Below are positions 35,624-45,060 of a stretch of 64,000 nucleotides of DNA, in pieces. The notes under the pieces are model-generated. The model was not told the DNA's origin. It was given only the letters and a program-made list of their open reading frames with translations, and made no database searches. A program made the position numbers and the translations under genes. How positions within the stretch are numbered: position 1 is the first letter of the stretch; each line of letters starts with the position of its first letter. The stretch covers positions 186,001 through 250,000 of the forward strand of contig JAIUPN010000005.1 of assembly GCA_020160755.1 (NCBI GenBank). Direction: 5' to 3'. The DNA comes from Pseudomonadota bacterium. GTDB lineage: Bacteria; Pseudomonadota; Alphaproteobacteria; Sphingomonadales; Sphingomonadaceae.

Positions 35624-35694
35624 GTCATCCCGGACTTGATCCGGGATCCATAGCCGCACCGTCGTCGTGGACCCCGGATCAAGTCCGGGGTGAC
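35624..35694. repeat. 71-bp palindromic repeat, copy 3
   Basis: Same arms and length as the copy at 8764: GTCATCCCGGACTTGATCCG with the reverse arm ending CCGGGGTGAC. Confidence 0.85.
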
Positions 35695-35840
35695 GATTAT
35701 GGGAAGGTCCGCTTCCGGTCGTTAGCCGTCCTCTCCACTCTCCCGGAGGAAGAAGCAGCGACCTGACGAAATCTACCGGTCTCGGCTCATCGGTCCAATG
35801 CCCGTCGTCCCCACCCCGTCGGCGCTTCGTAGAACAGGTG

Positions 35841-35868
35841 TTGACATCGCCCCCACCGCTGCAAAATT
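35841..35868 (+). promoter_or_regulatory. Possible promoter of the M16 peptidase gene
   Basis: TTGACA at 35841-35846 and AAAATT at 35863-35868 with a 16-bp spacer, 47 bp before the ATG. The -35 box is perfect but the -10 box is poor. Confidence 0.35.
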
Positions 35869-35914
35869 CCCCCATCGACCGGTTTTCCGGCTCAAATTTC
35901 GAAGGGGCATCTTC

Positions 35915-38752
35915 ATGAAAGTCTTTCCGTTGCTGGGCGCCGCGACGCTCGCGCTCGCCGCCGCTGTCGCCGCCGACGCCCAGACGCCCGCGAAACCCGC
36001 GGGCGCCGCCACGCAGGTGCCGCCGATCGCGTACAAGGAACGCATCCTCGCCAACGGCCTGCGCGTCCTTTCGCTGCAGGACAATTCGACCCCCAATGTC
36101 ATGGTGTCGGTGTGGTACGACGTCGGGTCGAAGCACGACCCCGAAAAGCGCTCGGGCTTCGCGCATCTCTTCGAACATATTTTGAGCCGCAAGACGGTGA
36201 ACATGCCGTACAACATGATCAACCGGCTGACCGAGGATGTCGGCGGGGTGCGCAACGCGTCGACCAGCTTCGACCGCACCAACTATTACGAGACCGTCCC
36301 CGCCCAATATCTCGAAACGATGCTCTGGACGCACGCCGAGCGCATGGCGCGCCCCGTCGTCGACAAGGAGGTGTTCGAGACCGAACGCAATGTCGTGAAG
36401 GAGGAGCTGCGCCTGCGCGTCCTCGCGCCGCCCTACGGCCGCCTCTTCTTCTTTGCCCTCAGTGAAAACACCTTCGACGTCCTGCCGCACCGCCGCCCGG
36501 TGATCGGTACGATCGCCGACCTCGACGCCGCGACGCTCGACGACGCGCGCGCCTTTCACGAAGCCTTCTACGGCCCCGACACCGCGACCCTGATCGTCGC
36601 GGGCAATTTCGACGAGGCGCGGCTCCAGTCGCTCGTCGACAATTATTTCGGCGCGATCCCGAAGCGCGCGAAGCCGATCCCGCTCGCGATTCCCGGCACC
36701 GAGCCGCCGATGGCGCCGCGCCGCGTCAACGCGACCGGCCCCAATGTCCCGCTGCCCGCGGTCGGTGCGATCTACAAGGTGCCCGGCGCCGGCCACCCCG
36801 ACACCGCCGCGCTCGAGGTGATGAACGCGATCCTGTCGAGCGGCGAGAATTCGCGGCTGCACAAGGCGCTCGTGCGCACCGGCATGGCGAGCCAGATCGA
36901 CGCGAGCGTCGATTTCACCGAGGAAGCGGGCGGCCTGACCCCCTTCGCGATCCTCAGCGACGGGCAGGATCCCGAGAAAGTCGCCGCGGCGCTCGATACG
37001 GTGCTGACGGGCATCGCCTCGGCCGAAGTCTCCGACGCCGAACTCACCGAAGCGAAGACCGAGCTCCTCGCCTCGACGCTCGAGGAGCGCGAGACCTTCT
37101 CGGGCCGCGCCTTCGAACTCGGCGAGGCGCTCGTCCTCACCGGCGATCCCGCCGCCGCGAACAAGCGCCTCGATGCGATCGCACGCGTCACCAAGACCGA
37201 CGTCGCACGCGTCGCGAAACATTATCTCGACCCCAAGGCGCGCGTCGAGCTGCGCTATGCCGCGGGCGACGGCGACCCCAAAAGCTGGGCGAACCCCAGG
37301 CCGATGCCCGTCTTCCCGAGCGTCCCCGCCGCGACCGGCACACCCAACGAGCTCGCCGCCGAAGCCGCGCGGCAGGCCGCCCCCGCCCCGGCCGCCGCCC
37401 CCGCGGTCACCCCGCCCAAGATCGCCGAAAGCCGCCTTTCCAACGGCATCCGCGTCGTCGCGGTCAAGACCGGCAGCGTCCCACTCGCAACGCTCAGCGT
37501 CGTGATCGGCGGCGGCGCGTCGACCGATCCGAAGGGCCGCGCCGGCGTCGCGACCATGGCCGCCGACCTCGCCGCGAAGGGCACCGCCACCCGCTCGGCC
37601 GAAGAGATCGCCGCCGCGCTCGAAAGCCTCGGCGCGTCGATCAACGCGGGCGCCAGCCCCGACGGCAGCATCTTCTCGGTCACCGCGCCCGCGGCGAACC
37701 TCGATGCGGTTGGCACGATCCTCGCCGACGTGATCCGCAACGCCAGCTACCCGCAGGCCGAATTCGACCTCGAACGCAAGCGCATGACCGACGGCCTCCG
37801 CGTCGCGCTCAACAATCCCGGCGCGATCGCCGCGATGGTCGCGCAGCCGTTGCTTTACGGAACCGCCCCCTATGGCGGACAAGCCGGCGGCACGATGAAA
37901 AGCCTCGCCGCGATCACCCGCGACGACCTTGTCGCCTATCGCCGCGCCTGGTGGCATCCCGCGAACATGTCGGTCGTCGTCACCGGCGGGATCGAACCCG
38001 CCGCGGGCGCCGCGCTCGCAAAGCGCCTGTTCGGCGACTGGAAGCCCGAAGGCCGCGCGCCTGCGCTTCCCAAATCGCGCGCGGGCACCGCGCTACCGCC
38101 GCGCACGATCGTCGTCGACCTCCCGGGCGCGGGGCAGGCCGCCGTGCTCGCCGCGGTGCGCGGGGTCAGCCGCGCCGACGCCGCTTACCCCTCGCTCCTC
38201 CTCGCCAATTCGGTGCTCGGCGTCGGCTCGAACGGCCGCCTCTTCAACGAGGTGCGCAGCAAGCGCGCGCTGAGCTATGGCGCCTACAGTTCGATGCCCG
38301 CGCGCGCCGACGCCGCGCTTTTGAGCGCCAGCGCGCAGACGAAGAACGAAACCGCGACCGAGGTCGCCGAAATCTTCCTGAACGAGTTCAAGCGGCTCGG
38401 CGCCGAACCGATCACCGCCGACGCGCTCGCCAAGCGCCGCGCCTTTCTCGAGGGCGCCTATGGCCGCCAGCAGGAAACCGGCGGCGGATATGGCGCGATC
38501 GTCGCGGGCCTGATCCTGCAGGGGCTCCAGCCCGCCGACGCGCTCGACTATGCCGCGCGTCTCGGCGCGGTGACCCCCGCGGCCGCGAACGCGATCGCGG
38601 CGAAGAATGTGACGCCCGAAAACGCCTCGCTGATCGTCGTCGGCGACTCCGCCAAATTCATCGACAAGCTCCGCGTGCTCCGTCCCGACCTCGTCGTCAT
38701 CCCGGCGAGCAAGCTCGATCTGGAGTCGCCGACCCTGGGGGCGACGCCTTAG
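35915..38752 (+). CDS. Secreted M16 family zinc peptidase (two-domain)
   Basis: 945 residues from the ATG at 35915 (GAAGGGG upstream). The signal peptide MKVFPLLGAATLALAAAVAA is followed by a pitrilysin-type domain with the inverted zinc motif HLFEH in GFAHLFEHILS and the distal Glu in ETERNVVKEELRLR. The second half (SNGIRVVAVKTGSVPLATLS onward) is a second M16 repeat pair without HxxEH, as is normal in fused PqqL-like proteins. It acts in the periplasm or outside on peptides. First of five peptidase genes within 13 kb. Confidence 0.9.
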   Translation: MKVFPLLGAATLALAAAVAADAQTPAKPAGAATQVPPIAYKERILANGLRVLSLQDNSTPNVMVSVWYDVGSKHDPEKRSGFAHLFEHILSRKTVNMPYNMINRLTEDVGGVRNASTSFDRTNYYETVPAQYLETMLWTHAERMARPVVDKEVFETERNVVKEELRLRVLAPPYGRLFFFALSENTFDVLPHRRPVIGTIADLDAATLDDARAFHEAFYGPDTATLIVAGNFDEARLQSLVDNYFGAIPKRAKPIPLAIPGTEPPMAPRRVNATGPNVPLPAVGAIYKVPGAGHPDTAALEVMNAILSSGENSRLHKALVRTGMASQIDASVDFTEEAGGLTPFAILSDGQDPEKVAAALDTVLTGIASAEVSDAELTEAKTELLASTLEERETFSGRAFELGEALVLTGDPAAANKRLDAIARVTKTDVARVAKHYLDPKARVELRYAAGDGDPKSWANPRPMPVFPSVPAATGTPNELAAEAARQAAPAPAAAPAVTPPKIAESRLSNGIRVVAVKTGSVPLATLSVVIGGGASTDPKGRAGVATMAADLAAKGTATRSAEEIAAALESLGASINAGASPDGSIFSVTAPAANLDAVGTILADVIRNASYPQAEFDLERKRMTDGLRVALNNPGAIAAMVAQPLLYGTAPYGGQAGGTMKSLAAITRDDLVAYRRAWWHPANMSVVVTGGIEPAAGAALAKRLFGDWKPEGRAPALPKSRAGTALPPRTIVVDLPGAGQAAVLAAVRGVSRADAAYPSLLLANSVLGVGSNGRLFNEVRSKRALSYGAYSSMPARADAALLSASAQTKNETATEVAEIFLNEFKRLGAEPITADALAKRRAFLEGAYGRQQETGGGYGAIVAGLILQGLQPADALDYAARLGAVTPAAANAIAAKNVTPENASLIVVGDSAKFIDKLRVLRPDLVVIPASKLDLESPTLGATP

Positions 38753-38775
38753 GCAAGGGTCATACCACTCGCATC

Positions 38776-38851
38776 GTCATCCCGGCGAAGGCCGGGATCT
38801 CGACTTGGCATCATGAAGCTCCGTTGAGATCCCGGCCTTCGCCGGGATGAC
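38776..38851. repeat. Palindromic repeat with CCCGGCGAAGGCCGGG core
   Basis: GTCATCCCGGCGAAGGCCGG at the left and its inverted copy CCCGGCCTTCGCCGGGATGAC at the right (arms written within 20-base limits: the right arm ends GCCGGGATGAC), with a ~30-bp middle. It lies between convergent M16 and S33 peptidase genes. Related to the element at 9965. Confidence 0.8.
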
Positions 38852-38869
38852 AAACAAGGAAGAATGACT

Positions 38870-39964
38870 TCAGAATCCGCCGATCCGCGGTAGCCCGTCC
38901 ATGATCGCGGTGAGCGCGAGGGCATTCTCGCGCTCCATCGCGCTATGCCCGGCGTTGGTCACGATATAGGTCGCGGGCTCGCTCCCCGCATCGCGCAGCG
39001 CCGCGACCAGCCGCGACGCCTGCGTCAGCGGGCACACCTCGTCGAACCGCCCGTGCACGATATGCACCGGGATCGAGGCGAGCGTCGCAATATGATCGAA
39101 GAAATGCCCCGCGGGGATAAACAGCTCGTTCGCGAAATAATGCGCCTCGATCTGCGCAAAAGACAGCGCGAAATCGGCCTCGCCGAACTTGCCCGTGTCG
39201 GCGGTCTCGGGGATCATGTTCGAAATCACCCCTTCCCATAACGACCAGGTCAGCGCCGCCTTCAGCTGGCGTTCCTTCTCGGCCGCGTTCGCCGGCACCA
39301 TGTCGAAGATCGCCTTGTACGACTTCATCACATCGCCGCGCTCTTCGGCAGTCAGCATCGACAACAACGCCGCCCATTCGGCGGGATATTTCATATAGGC
39401 GCCGGGTTCGGTCAGCCCGTAGGGATCCTGCTCCCACGTCGCGGCGTTGCCCTGATAGAGGTAGAGCAGATCCTCTGGCGCCCCCAAAAAGATACCGCGC
39501 AGGATCAGGCTCGCGGTATGCGCCGGATGCGCAATCGCATAGGCCATCGCGAGCGTGCTCCCCCAACTCCCCCCGAACACATGCATCGGCCCGCTGATTT
39601 CCAGCTCGTCGCGCAATTTCTCGACATCGCCGATCAGGTCGGCGGTCGTATTCTTCGCCAGCGCGACCGCGGGGCCCGCCGACGCCACCGTCGGCTCGCT
39701 CTTTCCGCACCCGCGCTGGTCGAACAGGATGACGCGATAGCGCCTGGGGTCGAAGAAACGCGCCATGACCGGCGCGCACGCGCCGCCCGGCCCACCGTGG
39801 AGGAACATCACCGGCTCGCCCGCCGGATTGCCATATTCCTCCCAGTAAATGCGGTGCGCCGGATCGCGATCGACCTCAAGCCAGCCGAAATTCAGGCACG
39901 GCGGCTGCGGATAGACCCAGTCGTCGCCGATCTTGCTCGAAGTCTGCAATCGCGAAAAATCCAT
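38870..39964 (-). CDS. pip: Proline iminopeptidase (S33 alpha/beta hydrolase)
   Basis: 364 residues from the ATG at 39964 (GAGGAT upstream). Oxyanion motif HGGPGGACAP, DQRGCGKSEP, nucleophile elbow GGSWGSTLAMAYA, acid in HGRFDEVCPL and the His in TNAGHSAME complete the catalytic triad. It removes N-terminal proline from peptides and has no signal peptide, so it acts in the cytosol on products of exported peptidases such as its neighbours. Confidence 0.92.
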   Translation of the reverse strand: MDFSRLQTSSKIGDDWVYPQPPCLNFGWLEVDRDPAHRIYWEEYGNPAGEPVMFLHGGPGGACAPVMARFFDPRRYRVILFDQRGCGKSEPTVASAGPAVALAKNTTADLIGDVEKLRDELEISGPMHVFGGSWGSTLAMAYAIAHPAHTASLILRGIFLGAPEDLLYLYQGNAATWEQDPYGLTEPGAYMKYPAEWAALLSMLTAEERGDVMKSYKAIFDMVPANAAEKERQLKAALTWSLWEGVISNMIPETADTGKFGEADFALSFAQIEAHYFANELFIPAGHFFDHIATLASIPVHIVHGRFDEVCPLTQASRLVAALRDAGSEPATYIVTNAGHSAMERENALALTAIMDGLPRIGGF

Positions 39965-40174
39965 ATCCTCAGCTTTCAATATGATCCGGCCGCCCACCAG
40001 TCCGCGGCGCCCGGACCCTAGCTCCCCGCGCCGCCATGTCCACCGCCTCGACACCGTCGCCCCGATTTCGGCCTTCGCCGGAAGGGTAAATCAAAGAAGG
40101 TCGACCGCCGTCGGTTGACCCGCTCCGGCGAAACGTACAGACCTTCCGCCTCACTGAAAAAGGGGCGAATCTTC

Positions 40175-42325
40175 ATGCGCAAACTGGCCATCCTCGGTGC
40201 GAGCCTGCTCGCGCTCTCCTCGCAGCCAGGCTTCGCACAGGAGGAACCCGCCCCTGCCGCGCCCGCCGCGGAAACCGCCGCGCCCGTGTCCGCCGCCGCC
40301 GTCGGCAGCGCGCGCAAGGGCCCCGAACGCCGCCTCACCGGCGCCGACCTCTTCGACCTCTCGATCGCCTCCGACCCGCAGATCAGCCCCGACGGCCGCC
40401 ATATCGCCTATGTCCGCCGCTCGAACGACATCATGTCCGATCGCGCGGTCAGCTCGATCTGGCTGATCGACACCGCGACGGGCGAGGAAACCCCCGTCGC
40501 GGGGCGCAGCGGCGGCGCCTCCTCGCCGCGCTGGTCACCCGACGGCAAGCGCCTCGCCTTCGCCTCGACCGAGGGCGGCAGCGCGCAGCTCTGGGTACGC
40601 TGGATGAACGGCGGCGAAGCGGTGCGCCTCACCGGCCTTCCGACCAGCCCGTCGAGCCTCGCCTGGTCGCCCGACGGCCGCTCGATCGCCTATACGATGC
40701 TCGTCAAGGACGACGGTCCCAGCTTCGGTTCGGCACCGAAGAACAAGCCCGAGGGTGCGAAATGGGCCGAGCCGCTCGAGGTCCACGACCTTCTCGCCTA
40801 TCGCGCCGATGGCGAAGGCTATCTCGAATCCGGCTTCGAAAAGATTTTCGTCGTCCCCGCGACGGGCGGCTCGCCGCGCCAGCTGACCTTCGGCCCCTAT
40901 CATGACGGCGGCCCGCTGAGCTGGTCGCGCGACGGCCGCACCCTCTATTTCAGCGCGAACCGCAAACCCGATTGGGAGAAGGACCCGGTCGAAAGCGAAA
41001 TTCACGCGCTCGACGTGACGAGCGGCGCGGTCACCGCGCTCACCGACCGCAACGGCCCCGACACCAACCCGCTCGTCTCGCCCGACGGCGGCAAGATCGC
41101 GTATCTCGGCTTCGACGACAAATTGCGCGCCTATGAGAATAGCCAGCTCTACGTCATGAACCGCGACGGATCGGGCAAGCGCGGCCTGACGGGCAATTGG
41201 GACTATGGCATCGACGCGATCCAGTGGGCCGCCGACGGCAAGTCGGTTTATGCTCAGTACGACGATCATGGCGAAACCAGGGTCGCGCGCATCGGCCTCG
41301 ATGGCGCGGTCCGCACCGCCGCGACGGGTCTTTCGGGCGGCGGGCTCGACCGGCCTTATACGGGCGGCAGCTTTACCGTATCCGACGGCGGCGCGATCGC
41401 CTTTACCGGCGGCACCGCCACCCGGCCTGCCGAGGTCCAGCTCAATCGCGGTGGCACCGCGCGCATCCTCACCGACCTCAACCGGAGCTTGCGCGAAGTC
41501 AAATCGCTCGGCGAGGTCCGCAAGATCACCGTGGCATCGAGCCACGACGGCAAGACGATCGAGGGCTGGCTGACGCTCCCGCCCGGCTACCGCGACGGCC
41601 AGCGCGTGCCGCTGATCCTCGAAATCCACGGCGGCCCCTTCGCGGCTTACGGCGGCCATTTCTCGACCGACAACCAGCTCTACGCCGCGGGCGGCTACGC
41701 CGTCCTCTCCGCCAACCCGCGCGGTTCGACCAGCTATGGCGCAGCCTTCGCGAACGAGATCGACAAGGCCTATCCGGGCAATGATTATTTCGACCTCATC
41801 AGCATCGTCGACCGCGCGATCGAGCTTGGCGTCGCCGACCCCGACGCGCTGTTCGTCACCGGCGGCTCGGGCGGCGGGGTGCTCACCAGCTGGATCGTCG
41901 GCAAGACCAACCGCTTCAAGGCCGCGGTCACGCAAAAGCCGGTGATCAACTGGACGACGCAGGCGCTCACCGCCGACGGTCCCGGTTTCTTCGGCCCCTA
42001 TTGGCTCGGCGCCGAACCGTGGGAAAAGCCCGAACTTTTCTGGTCGCGCTCGCCGCTCTCGCTCGTCGGCAATGTCGAAACGCCGACGCTCGTCATCGTC
42101 GGGGCCGAGGATTACCGCACCCCGGTCAGCGAATCCGAACAATATTACACCGCGCTCCGCCTCCGCGGCGTGCCCAGCGCGCTGATCAAGGTTCCCGGCG
42201 CCAGCCACGGCAGCATCGCCGCGCGCCCGTCGCAATCGGCCGCCAAGGCCTCGGCGATCCTCGCGTGGTTCGAAAAGTACAAGAAAGGCTGGACCCGCCC
42301 GGCGGCTGACGCGCCCGCGAAATAG
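40175..42325 (+). CDS. Secreted S9 family peptidase (acylaminoacyl/dipeptidyl type)
   Basis: 716 residues from the ATG at 40175. Signal peptide (LAILGASLLALSSQPGFAQ), then a WD-like beta propeller (SDPQISPDGRHIAYVRRSND, SPRWSPDGKRLAFAST, SLAWSPDGRSIAY), then the hydrolase domain with ILEIHGGPFAAYGG, nucleophile GGSGGGVLTSW, Asp in IVGAEDYRTPV and His in VPGASHGSIAARP. It should cleave peptides from oligopeptides in the periplasm. The sequence just before its ATG resembles that of the M16 gene. Confidence 0.92.
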   Translation: MRKLAILGASLLALSSQPGFAQEEPAPAAPAAETAAPVSAAAVGSARKGPERRLTGADLFDLSIASDPQISPDGRHIAYVRRSNDIMSDRAVSSIWLIDTATGEETPVAGRSGGASSPRWSPDGKRLAFASTEGGSAQLWVRWMNGGEAVRLTGLPTSPSSLAWSPDGRSIAYTMLVKDDGPSFGSAPKNKPEGAKWAEPLEVHDLLAYRADGEGYLESGFEKIFVVPATGGSPRQLTFGPYHDGGPLSWSRDGRTLYFSANRKPDWEKDPVESEIHALDVTSGAVTALTDRNGPDTNPLVSPDGGKIAYLGFDDKLRAYENSQLYVMNRDGSGKRGLTGNWDYGIDAIQWAADGKSVYAQYDDHGETRVARIGLDGAVRTAATGLSGGGLDRPYTGGSFTVSDGGAIAFTGGTATRPAEVQLNRGGTARILTDLNRSLREVKSLGEVRKITVASSHDGKTIEGWLTLPPGYRDGQRVPLILEIHGGPFAAYGGHFSTDNQLYAAGGYAVLSANPRGSTSYGAAFANEIDKAYPGNDYFDLISIVDRAIELGVADPDALFVTGGSGGGVLTSWIVGKTNRFKAAVTQKPVINWTTQALTADGPGFFGPYWLGAEPWEKPELFWSRSPLSLVGNVETPTLVIVGAEDYRTPVSESEQYYTALRLRGVPSALIKVPGASHGSIAARPSQSAAKASAILAWFEKYKKGWTRPAADAPAK

Positions 42326-42379
42326 GCGGGTCGTCCGCCGCGTCGGTTTTGGAGTGGGAAGATGCCATTCCCTATCTTC

Positions 42380-42432
42380 GTCATCCCGGACTTGATCCGG
42401 GATCCATAGCCGCGCCGTCGTCGCGGACCCCG
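42380..42432. repeat. Palindromic repeat, copy 4 (truncated)
   Basis: The left arm GTCATCCCGGACTTGATCCG is complete but the right arm breaks off after GGACCCCG and continues into unrelated sequence just before the stop of the oxygenase gene. Confidence 0.75.
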
Positions 42433-42451
42433 CTGCGCGCCCCAACGCCGC

Positions 42452-43177
42452 CTAGGTGGCGTCGTGAAAGATCACCCCCAGCGTGTGCCGCCGTCCGGAC
42501 CGGATTTCGCTCACCCCGTGGCGCATCGCGACGCGGTAATCGCCGCGGCTTCCGCGTACCGGCCGGGCGTTCACCGCAAAGACGACCGCATCGCCCTTCG
42601 CCAGCGGCACGACAGCGGCGCGTGACTGCATCCGCGGCCTTTGTTCGGTCAGCACGAACTCGCCGCCGCAAAAATCGCCTTCCGGCGCCGATAGCAGCAC
42701 CGCGGCCTGCAACGGAAAGACATGCTCGCCGTACAGATCCTGATGCAGGCAATTATAGTCGCCCGGCCCATATTGCAGCAGCAGGGGGGTCGGCCGCCGC
42801 TGCCCCGCCTCATGACAGCGCGCGAGGAAATCGGCATGATCGGCGGGAAAGCGCACGCCCACTCCCATTCGCTCGTGCCAGCGGTTCGCGATCGGCGCGA
42901 GTCGCGGATACAGGCGCTCGCGCAGCATCGCGACCAGCGGCGGCAGCGGATAGGAAAAATAGCGATACTCGCCGCGCCCGAAGCCGTGCCGCGCCATGAC
43001 CACCCGGCTGCGGAACCCCGCCTCCCCGGCATAGAGCGCCGCGACATCGTCGCATTCGGCGTCGGTCAGCAGGCGCGGCAGCACAGCCCACCCGTCGCGA
43101 TCGAGCGCCGCCGCCAGGGCATCGAGGTCCAGCGCTTCGATACGCGCGCCGGTGCGTGTTTCCATCGTCTCCGTCAT
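42452..43177 (-). CDS. 2OG-Fe(II) oxygenase
   Basis: 241 residues. The jelly-roll core has the facial triad HxD in YNCLHQDLYGEH and a distal His in AMRHGVSEIRSG, with the 2-oxoglutarate Arg in GRRHTLGVIF. The N-terminal part (ALAAALDRDGWAVLPRLLTD) is of the prolyl hydroxylase-like type. An FxSYPLPPLV stretch lies before the core. Substrate unknown. It ends about 20 bp from a truncated repeat. Confidence 0.85.
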   Translation of the reverse strand: MTETMETRTGARIEALDLDALAAALDRDGWAVLPRLLTDAECDDVAALYAGEAGFRSRVVMARHGFGRGEYRYFSYPLPPLVAMLRERLYPRLAPIANRWHERMGVGVRFPADHADFLARCHEAGQRRPTPLLLQYGPGDYNCLHQDLYGEHVFPLQAAVLLSAPEGDFCGGEFVLTEQRPRMQSRAAVVPLAKGDAVVFAVNARPVRGSRGDYRVAMRHGVSEIRSGRRHTLGVIFHDAT

Positions 43178-43353
43178 GCCTCCGCCATGCCATCGCCGCG
43201 CCCGGACCGCGCCCCGTTTCTTGCTTTCAAACCCGCCTGCCCATGCCGCGCCACCATCCGCCGCATCCGCGGCACAGCGGGCCTATCGGCGCTTCCCCGC
43301 GCGCGCGCCTTCGCTCTAGTCGGACAGAGGGGCGAGCAAGAACAGGAGCAAGG

Positions 43354-43878
43354 ATGATGAGCGCCCTTTCGACCCGGCACGAGCCCGATCCGCTCGGCCC
43401 GCCGCCGCCGACGGCGGACGATCAGGCACTGGGGCTCCAGTTCTGCCGCATCGGCCTGTTGTCGCTGACCCGGCTGCAACTCGCGCTCGAACGCGGCGAC
43501 CGCTCGCGCGCGATGGAGGCGATCGACGACCTCCACGCGCTCGATGCCGAGGTCGAACGCCTCGTCGGCGCGCTTCCCGTCTCGCCCGGCGACGCGCGGC
43601 AGGGGCGCGTCGCGCGCATCCTCAAGGAAGGCAAGATGGCGGTCGCGTTCGAAAAGCTCGCGCTCGCCAGCGGGATCAGCGGCCCCGACCTCGCCTCGCG
43701 GCCCGCCATTCCGGACCGCACCATCCACACGCGGCCCGAAACCGGGCCCGCGGGCGCCGCCGACTGGCCGCCCGCCGAGCCGCGAACGGCGCGCCTGCTC
43801 CGTACCTATGGACCGCGCGCCGCGATCCTGCTCGCGATCGCCGGCGCAACGCTCACCGCCTTGCTGGCGGCACTCTGA
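43354..43878 (+). CDS. Hypothetical protein with C-terminal membrane segment
   Basis: 174 residues from the ATG at 43354 (CAGGAG upstream). A helical N-terminal half (FCRIGLLSLTRLQLALERGD, AIDDLHALDAEVERLVGALP) looks like a four-helix or coiled-coil module. A Pro-rich linker follows, and one C-terminal membrane segment (AAILLAIAGATLTALLAAL) ends the protein, a tail-anchor arrangement. I do not recognise it. Its last 73 bp overlap the 3' end of the gene on the other strand. Confidence 0.65.
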   Translation: MMSALSTRHEPDPLGPPPPTADDQALGLQFCRIGLLSLTRLQLALERGDRSRAMEAIDDLHALDAEVERLVGALPVSPGDARQGRVARILKEGKMAVAFEKLALASGISGPDLASRPAIPDRTIHTRPETGPAGAADWPPAEPRTARLLRTYGPRAAILLAIAGATLTALLAAL

Positions 43879-44954
43879 CAGCCGCGCTTAACCGCCATAG
43901 CCGCCGGCCAGCGCAGCTCATAGGTCACCAGAAACCCGTCGTGGTCGGACAGCCGCGGCCCGCTCGCACCGCCGTCGAACAGCGCCTCGACGCGCAGCGG
44001 ACGCACCGTCAGCCTCTCGCCGTCCGCGAAGAATTGCAGGTCCTGCGTGTCCATCCACGGCGCATCGCCGTCCCACGATATTTTGACCTCGCATCCCGAC
44101 GCGGGGTCGACGCACACCTCATGCACCAAAGTCAGCGGGTGATATTCGGAGAATTCGGCCCAGCGATCCTCCGAGTGGCGCATGTTGAAATCGCCCCCGA
44201 AGATCAGCGGCGCCGCGAGGTCCTGTGTCCGCGCGATGAAATCCGAGGCCGCGATCGCCTGCCGCGCATGCGCTTCGCCGTCGCGCGCCGCCGTCACCCC
44301 CGACGCGCCGCGCGAATTCATATGCGTGTTATAGATGTCGATCGGCACAGGCACGCCGGGCATCGCGATCCGCGCCAGCATCACCCCCTTGTTCGACAGG
44401 CAGTCGAGCCCGGCGCACGCGCGCCGGCCATAAGCATCGAGCGCCATATCGACGATCGGATAGCGCGACGCGATCGCCAGCCCGCCGCCGACCAGCTTGA
44501 TCCCCAGCTCGCCCTTCAGCGGTTTCGCCCTGCCCGCCAACTTCTCTTGATCGGCGATGTACGGCTTGGTCGTCCGCTGCGGCCCCGGCGCAATCGCGGG
44601 ATAGCCGCTCGCTTCGACCGCGCGCTTCGCCGCGCCGCTGAACATCTCCTGAAACAGGATGACGTCGGGCCCGGTGCCCCCTTCTCGCATCGCCGCCAGC
44701 CGCTCGCCGATTTCCTTCAGCCCCGCCGCGCGCCCCTTGCGCGCCGGCCAGCCCAGCCCTTCGAGGTTATAGGTCAGCACCGACAGCGTCGCGGTCGCCG
44801 ACTGCCCATCCTCCGATACCCGCACCGGCGCAGCGGGCGCCGCGTCGCACGCCATCACGCGCAGCGGCGGCTTCGGCCCGCACGCGGCGAGGGCGAGCGC
44901 CCCGGCCGCGACAAAGGGCCGCCAGGAAAAGGACGTGCGAAGAGCGTCAGTCAT
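43806..44954 (-). CDS. Endonuclease/exonuclease/phosphatase-fold lipoprotein
   Basis: 382 residues. Signal peptide with lipobox (ALALAACG). The EEP fold shows as LTYNLEGLGW, VILFQEMFSG (metal Glu), IYNTHMNSRG, IFGGDFNMRH (Asp-Asn) and RLSDHDGFLVTYELRW (terminal Asp-His). Relatives include sphingomyelinase-like and inositol phosphatase-like enzymes; the substrate is open. The ~35 residues past the conserved end are encoded antisense to the neighbouring gene and may be a read-on extension. Confidence 0.85.
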   Translation of the reverse strand: MTDALRTSFSWRPFVAAGALALAACGPKPPLRVMACDAAPAAPVRVSEDGQSATATLSVLTYNLEGLGWPARKGRAAGLKEIGERLAAMREGGTGPDVILFQEMFSGAAKRAVEASGYPAIAPGPQRTTKPYIADQEKLAGRAKPLKGELGIKLVGGGLAIASRYPIVDMALDAYGRRACAGLDCLSNKGVMLARIAMPGVPVPIDIYNTHMNSRGASGVTAARDGEAHARQAIAASDFIARTQDLAAPLIFGGDFNMRHSEDRWAEFSEYHPLTLVHEVCVDPASGCEVKISWDGDAPWMDTQDLQFFADGERLTVRPLRVEALFDGGASGPRLSDHDGFLVTYELRWPAAMAVKRGCQSAASKAVSVAPAIASRIAARGP

Positions 44955-45060
44955 CGTCCGCCCCTAACGCACCTCGCCGCAATCGTCACCGCCCGGCGGT
45001 TCACAACGCGCCCCACCGTGCTAGGGCATGCCATCCCATCAAAAGCGGAACCGATTCATC

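Larger units (their letters stand above)
35490..35914. other. 425-bp gap between the SPFH operon and the M16 peptidase gene
   Basis: This divergent spacer holds the AT-rich inverted repeat at 35507-35538, a 71-bp palindromic repeat at 35624-35694, and a possible promoter at 35841-35868 for the M16 gene. I see no credible coding frame in it. Confidence 0.6.

Noticed and set aside
35612..37957. A 781-codon - strand frame across the M16 peptidase gene
   Set aside because: Same antisense effect; it also runs through a palindromic repeat, unlike real genes here.
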